A stretch of DNA of 53,582 nucleotides from Bacteroidota bacterium. Lineage in GTDB: Bacteria; Bacteroidota; Ignavibacteria; UBA10030; SZUA-254. The notes under the pieces are model-generated. The model did not search any database and was not told the origin of the DNA. It was given only the letters and a program-made list of their open reading frames with translations. The stretch lies in contig JAGVIE010000054.1 of the NCBI GenBank assembly GCA_020056225.1, positions 1 through 53,582 of the forward strand, in the 5' to 3' direction. The position numbers and the translations under genes are program-made. Below are positions 26,040 to 34,361 of the stretch, one piece after another; within the stretch, counting starts at the first letter, position 1, and each line of letters begins with the position of its first letter.

Positions 26040-26640
26040 AAATCAAATCCCTCTCGCCTGTGTTTATTACACGAAGACCACGGAGAAGACACGAAGTTCC
26101 ACTGAGATTCTTCGTGTTTCTTCGTGTAAGTTTTTTACAAGAGCCGCACGAAGGATTTTTCTTAATTTATTATATTCATATGATCAAGTAATTGAGGATT
26201 ATTTTTTTTTACTTTCATAATATAAACCGTTTTAAACTTAGCGTAAACATATTATTAATAAAAGGCAAAATCAAATCCCTCTCGCCTGTGTTTATTACAC
26301 GAGGCTCACGGAGAAGACACGAAGTTCCACTGAGATTCTTCGTGGTTCTTCGCATTCCTTCGTGTTTCTTCGTGTAAGTTTTTTACAAGAGTCGCGCGAA
26401 GGATTTTTCTTAATTTATTATACTCATATGATCAAGTGATTGAGGATTATTTTTTGTTACTTTCATAATATAAACCGTTTTAAACTTAGCGTAAACATAT
26501 TATTAATAAAAGGCAAAATCAAATCCCCTCGCCTGTGTTTATTACACGAAGCTCATGGAGAAGACACGAAGTCTCACTGAGTTTCTTCGTGGTATTATTT
26601 TTTATTCTTCGTGGTTCTTTGTGAAATTATTTTTTTCACC
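26040..26640. repeat. Long tandem repeat, three copies, CACGAAG-rich
   Basis: Units begin AAATCAAATCCC at 26040, 26268 and 26516. The first is 228 bp, the second 248 bp with an extra copy of a TTCGTGNTTCTTCG block, and the third is truncated. Each has a palindromic part (CACGAAG...CTTCGTG) and an AT-rich tail ending in ATATTATTAATAAAAGGC. Short frames inside are conserved only because the DNA repeats. The stretch 25946-26769 has no supported gene. Confidence 0.88.
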
Positions 26641-26769
26641 CGTGCTTCTGTAGCTCAGAAATAGAACTTCTTCCCAGCTTGATGGAAAGCCAGAAGTCTT
26701 AAAATCGTCTCGAAAAGCTTACTCAATATCTATTCTTGAGATTAATAGAAAACATTCGTATTTTTGACC

Positions 26770-29700
26770 ATGTCTTTTTCGAACCGTTTACCTGTATTAG
26801 CATCAGCTTTTCTCGCGGTCGGAGTTATGCTTACCGAGGCAAAGCCGAATATTCGATCCGATTATTTCGCTGAAGAACTTTCGTCCACGTGCGTGAATTC
26901 CATTCTTCAATCTCGCAAAGGCGAAAATACTTTGAACAAAATCGATAGCGACACACCCGCCAACATTTCATCTGATATTCGGACGAATACACTTTACCGC
27001 GTTGACCGAATTAAAACCAAGAAACTTGATCTGATCGAACCCAAAATACTTCTACCCTTTCGAACATACACCATCAAAGATGGACTTGTAGGAAATAGAG
27101 TAAGAGCGCTCATGCAAGATTCAAAAGGATTTATCTGGATTGGAACCACGGAGGGTTTAAGTGTTTATGATGGCACTTATTTTCAGAACTACAGTAAAGC
27201 AAATGGCTTTCCTGTTGGTACTGTTTTGTCTATTTATGAGAGTGGCTATCAACCGGGCAATATCTGGGTAAGTGTTGCCGGCGAAGGAGCTGTTAGGTTT
27301 AGCGATGATAAAGCGGAAGTTTATAAAATCGGAGACGAGAATTCTCAAAACTATGTTTTTTGTTTTTATGAGGATCCCAGGGGTACACTCTGGTGTGGTA
27401 CAAGATATGGATTATTCTGTTTTATAGACGGCATCTTTAAAAAAGTTAATACCAATCTAGCATTTGAATCGGTAAAAAACATATTCAGAGTAAATGACAG
27501 CTCGACGGTACTTGTGAGCGATAACGATTGTTATTTATTCAACCGCAACAACTATCAAACTAAACTAATCCCATTGCACCTGGATGTTAAAAAAGATTAT
27601 ACGATTGATGCAATGGTTGATAAGGAGGGTGATATCTGGGTCGGGATATTGGATGGCTCTCTTATCCGGATTCATAATTTAGTAGCAGATGCAAGTTACA
27701 AAATAGGTAATAATTATATGCAGCCGGGATTAGACGATGGTGAAGGATTTATTTGGGCTGCAGACGTGATCGGTTTATTACGGATAGCCAAATCGTCAGA
27801 CATAAAACAGGCAACACTTTACACACCTGCAAATGGATTACCACACGAAAGTTATTGGGCAATGATTAAGGATCGTGAGGGCAATTTATGGTTCGGTAAC
27901 AATAGCAACGGATTAATAAAATTAGAAAATCAGTTCTTCTATCATTTTCCACTCGAAAATCCTAAAAACGCCGTTATAGATCAACAGAATCACATCTGGG
28001 TTGCCATGCCCAATCACCTAAAAGAGTACTGGCGTGAAAGTAAAGGTGATTATCCCATATTGCGGGATAAAATTCATGATTTAAAAAACTTTGATCGCAA
28101 TGATAAGATATCTTTAATGACGATTGATTATTACAATCGACTTATTCTCACCACAACTGATGGAACTATTCAACGGCTTGAGATACAACCATCTGCCGAT
28201 GGTGGTTCGATTTTAAAAATGAATCAAAGTTTTGATCTTCCGGGGAAAAATTATGCGGTACAGTCTGATCATCGTAATCGTTTATGGGTTGCTCACGAAG
28301 GGAATATTTTATCGTTCATTGATTCTCCCACCAATGATAGAATAAAAGTGTCTGCACCGAATAGACAAACTGCTCATACAATATACTGTTCGCCTGATAG
28401 TACCGTGTGGTTTAGTTTATTTGAGAATGGGTTGTATTCATTAAAATTTACATCCTCTAACGACAGTCAGCCAATCCTTGAGAGTAAAACATTTAAAGAT
28501 ATACATGTTAGAAGTATTCTGCAGACACGAAATGGCGAACTTCTGATCGGAACAAGCGGAAATGGTTTGTTTATTCTTCAATCGGATCAGATTAAAAATA
28601 TAACAACAACTGACGGTTTACTAAGCAATACTATCTGGGATATTTCCGAAGGCAACGATGATAATATTTGGCTCGCTACCTCTCATGGATTATGTTATCT
28701 CAAGAGTGCTCAAATAAATACCGTTCATACTATTTTCCCAATGTATGGGCGATGGTTTTTCAAGTGCGGTGAGTTGACTGATGGACTGGTATGGGGATTA
28801 AGTCCCGACGGACTTACTATCTATGATTATAAAAAAGATATAAGACAAGAAGTGGCTCCTCCAATATACATACGAAGCGTATCAATAAATGGAAGTCAGG
28901 TTCCATTTTATGACGGGATGGAACTCACATACGATATGAGCAATTGTGAAATTAATTATGTTGGCATCAGTTATAAAGGTGAACGTGCTGTTCGCTATCA
29001 ATATACAATCGGAGAGAACGACACGACATGGAGTCAACCTATCGAACATTCACGCGTAACGCTTGCAGCATTGAAACCGGGTATGTACACGTTTCGTGTT
29101 CGGGCGATAAATCAAAATGGCACAACAAGTTTAGAACCTGCAACTTGGGAATTCACAATTCTTCCACCACTGTGGCAGCGGTGGTGGTTCACGGCAATAG
29201 TTATAATAGCAATTGGGTTGACCGTTTATTTAATATACCGTTACCGTGTGAATAAAATTTTAGAAATGGAACATCTTCGCCGGCATCTCGCCTCCGATCT
29301 TCACGATGAACTTGCAACAAACATGAGCAGTATTGCAATGTTCAGTAATATCGTTCAGGAAAATCCGCAGCAACAATCAGGGCTTTTAGGAAGGATTACA
29401 ACATTAGCGAAAGAATCGGTAGATGCAGTACGTGATATAATCTGGACGTTGGATACAAAACAGGAAACGATCGGCAGTTTATTAATACGATTGCACGATG
29501 TAACAGTTATAAATTGCAGAGCGAGAGATTTCCAATTTAAATTCGATCTGCCGCCGAAGGATAGTTTGCCATCGTTCTACTTAGAACCGGAAACAAACAA
29601 AAACCTCTGGCTATTATTGAAAGAAGCGGTAAATAATGCATGTAAACATTCGGGATGTTCTGAAATATTGATTGAAACAACACATCGTTCCGGATTACTT

Positions 29701-29871
29701 GATATTCGAGTTAGAGATAATGGGAATGGTTTCGATAAATCTGTAAAGACAACCGGTAAAGGTTTGGAGACAATGAAAATGCGAGCCAAAGAATTAGGCG
29801 GAAAGTTAGAAATTAGCTCCCAGGTGGGTAACGGCACGGAGATATTATTTCAATGGAAGATGAAAAAATAG
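26770..29871 (+). CDS. Propeller-sensor histidine kinase (two-component system)
   Basis: 1033 aa from the ATG at 26770. A signal-like helix is followed by two seven-bladed-propeller-like regions made of Reg_prop repeats (for example FIWIGTTEGLSVYDG, LWFGNNSNGLIKL), a Y_Y_Y domain (about 690-795), a transmembrane helix (about 803-825), a HisKA_3 dimerisation helix with phosphoacceptor H845 in SDLHDELATNMSSIA, and an ATPase domain with EAVNNACKHS, DNGNGF and GKGLETM. Such kinases sense periplasmic ligands, often glycans, and pass phosphate to NarL-type regulators. The NarL-type gene at 30238 is the likely partner. Confidence 0.92.
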   Translation: MSFSNRLPVLASAFLAVGVMLTEAKPNIRSDYFAEELSSTCVNSILQSRKGENTLNKIDSDTPANISSDIRTNTLYRVDRIKTKKLDLIEPKILLPFRTYTIKDGLVGNRVRALMQDSKGFIWIGTTEGLSVYDGTYFQNYSKANGFPVGTVLSIYESGYQPGNIWVSVAGEGAVRFSDDKAEVYKIGDENSQNYVFCFYEDPRGTLWCGTRYGLFCFIDGIFKKVNTNLAFESVKNIFRVNDSSTVLVSDNDCYLFNRNNYQTKLIPLHLDVKKDYTIDAMVDKEGDIWVGILDGSLIRIHNLVADASYKIGNNYMQPGLDDGEGFIWAADVIGLLRIAKSSDIKQATLYTPANGLPHESYWAMIKDREGNLWFGNNSNGLIKLENQFFYHFPLENPKNAVIDQQNHIWVAMPNHLKEYWRESKGDYPILRDKIHDLKNFDRNDKISLMTIDYYNRLILTTTDGTIQRLEIQPSADGGSILKMNQSFDLPGKNYAVQSDHRNRLWVAHEGNILSFIDSPTNDRIKVSAPNRQTAHTIYCSPDSTVWFSLFENGLYSLKFTSSNDSQPILESKTFKDIHVRSILQTRNGELLIGTSGNGLFILQSDQIKNITTTDGLLSNTIWDISEGNDDNIWLATSHGLCYLKSAQINTVHTIFPMYGRWFFKCGELTDGLVWGLSPDGLTIYDYKKDIRQEVAPPIYIRSVSINGSQVPFYDGMELTYDMSNCEINYVGISYKGERAVRYQYTIGENDTTWSQPIEHSRVTLAALKPGMYTFRVRAINQNGTTSLEPATWEFTILPPLWQRWWFTAIVIIAIGLTVYLIYRYRVNKILEMEHLRRHLASDLHDELATNMSSIAMFSNIVQENPQQQSGLLGRITTLAKESVDAVRDIIWTLDTKQETIGSLLIRLHDVTVINCRARDFQFKFDLPPKDSLPSFYLEPETNKNLWLLLKEAVNNACKHSGCSEILIETTHRSGLLDIRVRDNGNGFDKSVKTTGKGLETMKMRAKELGGKLEISSQVGNGTEILFQWKMKK

Positions 29872-30237
29872 TTAATCAAGTGTGCTTTCAGGTCTTTCTG
29901 ATGCCATCAGTGTGCCGTCAGGTCTTTCTGATGCCACCAGTGTGCCGTCAGGTCTTCCGACCTGACGGTATAGTAGTTTGGAATTCTAAGTTTGTGTCAG
30001 AAAGAAATTTCTGACACCACGCTGCAAAGGTCTGTATTAGCGTCAGGAATCCCGTAAAGCGGGACTGACGCCACCCTAAAATAGTTAATATGTTCTATTG
30101 ATTTTACGTCGAAATTATTTTATCATCAATCATAAAAAATCCGAAATCCCTGCCCGCCGCTTCGCATTGGCAGGCTCGCCTAAGTTCTCTGAACGTCGGC
30201 GAGCAGGCGGGCGAAATCAAAAATCTAAAATCCAAAA
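29872..30237. other. Intergenic region between kinase and NarL-type regulator
   Basis: No gene is seen in this 366-bp stretch. Besides the 30-bp repeat it has the inverted repeat GCGTCAG..CCCG/CGGG..CTGACGC (30040-30071), and a longer imperfect palindrome around 30140-30215 built from CCTGCCCGCC and GGCGGGCG. It is probably an accumulation of palindromic elements separating what may once have been a tight kinase-regulator operon. Confidence 0.6.
29881..29968. repeat. 30-bp tandem repeat ending in a palindrome
   Basis: Two full 30-bp units (29881-29910, 29911-29940) built on TCAGGTCTTTCTGATGCCA, plus a partial third, run into a perfect 10-bp hairpin CCGTCAGGTC/GACCTGACGG (29945-29968). Confidence 0.82.
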
Positions 30238-30882
30238 ATGCCAGTAACTGTTGCAATAGTTGAAGACAATCCCGATTACCGCACGGGAATTTCATTAATC
30301 CTCAGCGCGTCGCCCACTTGTACGATTGTAGGCGAATTCGCTAATGCTGAGGATTTTCTTGGTGAAGTTGATCATCTTCTCCCCGACGTAGTTCTCATGG
30401 ATATCGGCTTGCCCGGAATGACAGGGATTGAGGCGACCTCAATCGTTAAGGGAAAATATCCTAGGATACAAATTATTATTTTATCGGTCTTCGAGGATGA
30501 TGATAATGTCTTTAACGCCATATGTGCCGGGGCTATTGGTTATGTTTCAAAACCTGTAACGCCGCAACAGTTGTTAGAAGCCATTGAAAATGCTTTTAAT
30601 GGCGGAACCCCGATTTCTCCGCATATTGCCCGGAAAATGCTGCAAATGTTCAAAGAGCATCTACCTCCGCCGAAGGCAGATTACAATCTGACCGACAGAG
30701 AACTCGACGTGCTGGGACACCTTGTACAAGGAGATGACTATAAACTCATTGCAGACAAACTATTTTTAAGCATCTTCACTATACGTGCCCACATCCGCAA
30801 TATTTACGATAAACTTCACGTTCATTCAAAATCGCAGGCAGTTTCAAAAGCGCTAAATGAAAGGATTTTAAGAAAGCAGTAA
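30238..30882 (+). CDS. NarL/FixJ-family response regulator
   Basis: 214 aa. Receiver with acidic pair E9-D10, phosphoacceptor D55 and Lys in YVSKPV. The C-terminal LuxR-type helix-turn-helix (about 148-210) includes LTDRELDVLGHLVQG, the IADKLFLS turn and SIFTIRAHIRNIYDKLHVHSKSQA. Likely receives phosphate from the propeller kinase 366 bp upstream on the same strand, since HisKA_3 kinases pair with this regulator type. Confidence 0.93.
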   Translation: MPVTVAIVEDNPDYRTGISLILSASPTCTIVGEFANAEDFLGEVDHLLPDVVLMDIGLPGMTGIEATSIVKGKYPRIQIIILSVFEDDDNVFNAICAGAIGYVSKPVTPQQLLEAIENAFNGGTPISPHIARKMLQMFKEHLPPPKADYNLTDRELDVLGHLVQGDDYKLIADKLFLSIFTIRAHIRNIYDKLHVHSKSQAVSKALNERILRKQ

Positions 30883-31194
30883 ATTGGTTCATTTACATAT
30901 TGATTCATTTTCTCATTGAGTCAATGATTAAATGGTTCAATGATCCGATGAACCAATTCCCCATTAATCCATCATTCCACTTTTCCATTTGTATCCGTTC
31001 TACCTATTTTATTCAAATTTACCTCCTACCTTCACTAATCGATCTCTGATCCCGCCTACATTTCATTCCGGCGGGATTCTCAATCCGCCTCAGGCGGATT
31101 GGAAATTAGTCAATTTGTTCTATTTATTTTTATATCGCTTTCACATATCTTTTCAGTAAACTTACTTTTCTCACAATAATTGCAAAGGAATGTT
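30883..31194. other. Intergenic region with GGCGGA hairpins
   Basis: No gene is seen. It holds several near-repeats of GGTTCA/TGATTCA/TCAATGAT type (30885-30955) and two hairpins: ATCCCGCC/GGCGGGAT (31049-31077) and CAATCCGCC/GGCGGATTG (31081-31101). The second is a perfect 9-bp stem with a 3-nt loop. The regulator transcript may end here, though no clear T-run follows. Confidence 0.55.
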
Positions 31195-31731
31195 ATGACA
31201 AAAAGATCAATCAATTTCATCATGATATTCTATCTCCTCTTTATTCCTTTAGTTTCAACAACCGCTCAGAACAGTAAAGTCAGTTGGTGCTCGTTCAATA
31301 TGGGGTATGGAGCTGTGGAATCATACAACTTAAAGATTAAATCCGTTATCGGACAACAATTTGTTGGAACTGTAATGTACAATGATTTCAAAGTCATCAG
31401 CGGATTTCTTGCTGATACGCTATTTGGGGGAACATTGGTATCCGTAGAAGATGATAAAGAGTTACCGAAGATGTTTTCGCTGGATCAGAACTACCCGAAT
31501 CCTTTCAACCCAAGTACGAAAATAAAATTTGCCATCCCAAGAGAATCGCATGTGACCCTTAAGGTATATGATATATTAGGACAAGAAGTAATAACGTTAG
31601 TAAATGAAGTTGTTCAACCGGGGAATCATGAATTATTTTATGACGGATCAAGACTCACGAGCGGCGTATATTTCTATCGTCTTGTTACCGACAGCTACAC
31701 ATCGACAAAGAAATTAATTCTACTGAAATAG
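31195..31731 (+). CDS. Small secreted protein with type IX sorting domain
   Basis: 178 aa from the ATG at 31195, preceded by AAAGGA. A signal peptide (1-24) and a short unrecognised N-terminal part (25-85) precede the C-terminal Por/type IX sorting domain, with the NYPNPFNP box, VTLKVYDILGQEV, SGVYFYRL and final KKLILLK. The protein should cross the outer membrane through the type IX system and be cleaved or anchored. Two larger genes on the same strand follow. Confidence 0.82.
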   Translation: MTKRSINFIMIFYLLFIPLVSTTAQNSKVSWCSFNMGYGAVESYNLKIKSVIGQQFVGTVMYNDFKVISGFLADTLFGGTLVSVEDDKELPKMFSLDQNYPNPFNPSTKIKFAIPRESHVTLKVYDILGQEVITLVNEVVQPGNHELFYDGSRLTSGVYFYRLVTDSYTSTKKLILLK

Positions 31732-31777
31732 TATAGACCAATAAATTATTAATCATCAAACATTTTATGGAGATAGT

Positions 31778-34258
31778 ATGAAACAATTTAGTTATTTCCT
31801 GTTTGCAGGTATAATCTTGATTTTCTTGCTCAGTTCGATAGCGCAGGGACAAATACCGAGAACAATTTCATTCCAAGGTGTGCTGACAGACAGTCTTGGT
31901 AAACCGGTCGGCGATGGACAATGGGGTCTGACTTTCCGGTTGTATGATGACTCTACAGAAGGGATTCAATTATGGAATGAATCAAAAGTGCTCCAAACAA
32001 GCCATGGTTTGTTCTCAACAATCTTGGGAGATGTTATACCGTTCGGGGCATCGGTTAAATTTGATAAACAATATTGGTTAGCAATTCAGGCAGGCGGACA
32101 ACCGCAAATGACGCCTCGCATACCGCTGACTTCCGTTGCATACAGCCTTAATTCATGCAAGTCGGACACGGCAAGATATGCCGAAACGGTTTCTCAACAA
32201 ATGTTTGCCGACAGCGCAAGAGTAGCCGGAACAATAGCTGAGAATTCTATTACAAGTTTAAATATTATTGACGGAACAATTGGGACGGAAGATATCGCGC
32301 CGACTTTTACAGCACCATACAGCGACACTGCAATGTACGCGCGGAATACCCCCAATATTCCTGTGACCGACAGTGCTCGTATCGCAGGCACCATACCGGA
32401 TGGTTCATTGACCGAAATTAAGATTGCAAATTCACAAGTTGTTAAAAGTCTGAACAACATAAAAGATAACGTTATCCTATCTGCTCAAGGTGGTGCAACT
32501 ATCACTTCAAACGGCGATACAATTATAATAAATGCAGGAACCGGCGGTGGTGGGACAGGTATTCAGGGCATTCAAAACACAGATGCCTCATTGACGATCA
32601 CCGATCCAAATGGACCGACGGCAACCATCAACGTAGCAACTTCAGGAATCAAGAGTGCCCACATTAATAACGAGGCAATTACCCCAGCAAAAATAAGTCC
32701 CTTCGGCGCGGGAATTAAACAGTCACTAATCTGGAACGGTTCGAATCTTGTTTGGGGCAATCCAGACGGCGGATTGTTACTACCATATATTGATAGCGCT
32801 TCTTCTTCAAGCGCTGCGGCATTACAAATCATCAATACAAGCACCACCGGAAGTGCCTACGGAGTGCTCGGGAAGAGTAACTCCACCTCAGGTGTTGGAG
32901 TCCGAGGATATGCACCAAGGACAGGCGTGAATGGGTATGCAAGCAATACAACCGGTACGACGTATGGTTTTTACGGAGAAACGCCGTCAACTTCCGGATA
33001 CGGTGTATTTGGTGCGGCAACTGCCTCAAGCGGTACAACCTACGGAGTGTATGGACGGAGTTACTCAGACGATGGTTATGGTATTTACGGCAGGGCTCCG
33101 CTTTATGGAGTATACGGTTTAGCAAGTGCTACGAGCGGAAATAATTATGGAGTATATGGAACAAGCAATTCAACTTGGGGAATTGGTGTTAGAGGAATTG
33201 CCCAATTATACGGCATTGAGGGACATGCTAGTGCGACAGATGTTGTAAACTATGGCGTGTACGGATCTAGCAATTCAACAAGCGGCTATGGTGTTTATGG
33301 AACCAATGGCGCGGCTACCGGTGCAACATTCGGTGTGTATGGTGAGAGTAATTCTTCATCAGGTCGTGGTGTGCAGGGAATATCTCCGTATCTTGGTACA
33401 TATGGCAGAGCCGAAGCAACAACCGGATTAAACTATGGAGTCTATGGAAGAAGTAATTCAACAAGCGGTTGTGGTGTTTATGGAATTGGAGGTGCCACAA
33501 CCGGTGAAAATTATGGTGTACTTGGAAAAACCAACTCTCCGGATGGATATGGGATTTGGGGTGACGGTCAAAAAGCGGGTGTTGTAGGTGTTCAGACTGC
33601 GAACCGGACCGACGGTGCTGCGATTATGGGGTATGCTCTAGCAGGTGGTAGAGCTGGTTATTTTAGCGGCTATACAGTCGTTGATGGTTATATGGGTGTC
33701 ACAGGGACATTGACAAAAGGTGCTGGCTCATTCAAAATAGATCATCCTTTAGATCCAGAAAATAAATATCTCTATCACTCATTTGTCGAATCTCCCGATA
33801 TGATGAACATATATAACGGTAATGTAGCGCTTAATAATATTGGTGAAGCAGTCGTGCAATTGCCCGATTGGTTCAGTGCATTGAACAAAGAATTCCGTTA
33901 TCAACTCACTGCGATCGGCGCACCTGGTCCACACCTTTATGTTGCATCAGAGGTAGATAACAACCAATTTAAAATTGCTGGTGGAACTTCAGGTCTGAAG
34001 GTTTCATGGCAAGTTACAGGCATACGTAAAGACGCGTATGCAGAGAAAAATCGTATTCCTGTTGAGGAAGACAAAGTCGGCGATGAACTTGGGAAATTCT
34101 TGCATCCTGAAGCTTTTGGTAAATTACGCGAAGAAGGTATAGGCGCACTTCAGATGCCCAAACTACCAAATAAAACGATGAAGGATGATGAAGATATTTC
34201 TTCGCCTAAACTTCCTTCGCTGGATCAGAAGGCACCTTCCCAATCTGATCAACAGTAG
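31778..34258 (+). CDS. Large repetitive exported protein, YGVYG-repeat surface protein
   Basis: 826 aa with a signal peptide (1-25). The N-terminal part (26-110) resembles the 'FQG.LTDS.G.P..G.....F.LY' domain seen at the start of many large Bacteroidota and planctomycete surface proteins. Residues about 345-610 are Gly/Ser/Thr-rich repeats built on YGVYG and SNSTSGYGVYG, likely a stacked beta structure as in fibre proteins. The C-terminal 130 residues (KYLYHSFVESPDMMNIYNG, WQVTGIRKD) are a conserved domain that caps such proteins. No type IX sorting domain is present. A cell-surface or fibre-like role is an inference. Confidence 0.78.
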   Translation: MKQFSYFLFAGIILIFLLSSIAQGQIPRTISFQGVLTDSLGKPVGDGQWGLTFRLYDDSTEGIQLWNESKVLQTSHGLFSTILGDVIPFGASVKFDKQYWLAIQAGGQPQMTPRIPLTSVAYSLNSCKSDTARYAETVSQQMFADSARVAGTIAENSITSLNIIDGTIGTEDIAPTFTAPYSDTAMYARNTPNIPVTDSARIAGTIPDGSLTEIKIANSQVVKSLNNIKDNVILSAQGGATITSNGDTIIINAGTGGGGTGIQGIQNTDASLTITDPNGPTATINVATSGIKSAHINNEAITPAKISPFGAGIKQSLIWNGSNLVWGNPDGGLLLPYIDSASSSSAAALQIINTSTTGSAYGVLGKSNSTSGVGVRGYAPRTGVNGYASNTTGTTYGFYGETPSTSGYGVFGAATASSGTTYGVYGRSYSDDGYGIYGRAPLYGVYGLASATSGNNYGVYGTSNSTWGIGVRGIAQLYGIEGHASATDVVNYGVYGSSNSTSGYGVYGTNGAATGATFGVYGESNSSSGRGVQGISPYLGTYGRAEATTGLNYGVYGRSNSTSGCGVYGIGGATTGENYGVLGKTNSPDGYGIWGDGQKAGVVGVQTANRTDGAAIMGYALAGGRAGYFSGYTVVDGYMGVTGTLTKGAGSFKIDHPLDPENKYLYHSFVESPDMMNIYNGNVALNNIGEAVVQLPDWFSALNKEFRYQLTAIGAPGPHLYVASEVDNNQFKIAGGTSGLKVSWQVTGIRKDAYAEKNRIPVEEDKVGDELGKFLHPEAFGKLREEGIGALQMPKLPNKTMKDDEDISSPKLPSLDQKAPSQSDQQ

Positions 34259-34284
34259 AACGATTACAGTGAAATGACTGAACA

Positions 34285-34319
34285 GATGGAGTCCACTTTT
34301 AAAGTGGGCTCCATCTTTA
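34285..34319 (+). terminator. Hairpin terminator after the YGVYG-protein gene
   Basis: GATGGAGTCCACTTT pairs with AAAGTGGGCTCCATC (one G-U pair), followed by TTTAT. It lies 27 nt after the stop codon. Confidence 0.75.
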
Positions 34320-34361
34320 TGCTGTTAGTCAAATAAACATTTACAAAATGGAGATACAAAG

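Noticed and set aside
26192-26377. Short plus-strand reading frame similar to one at 44149-44478
   Set aside because: Their similarity comes from the shared CACGAAG repeat DNA; the 44149 frame also overlaps a well-supported GxxExxY gene.
26040-26640. Possible CRISPR array
   Set aside because: Units are over 200 bp, tandem and nearly identical throughout; there are no short repeats with unique spacers, and no cas genes.
26641-26730. tRNA-like TAGCTCAGAAATAGAAC sequence
   Set aside because: It resembles a tRNA D-arm, but no matching acceptor stem, anticodon loop or GTTCGAATC-type T-arm follows.
29881-29968. Possible CRISPR array (30-bp units)
   Set aside because: The repeats are directly adjacent with no spacers.
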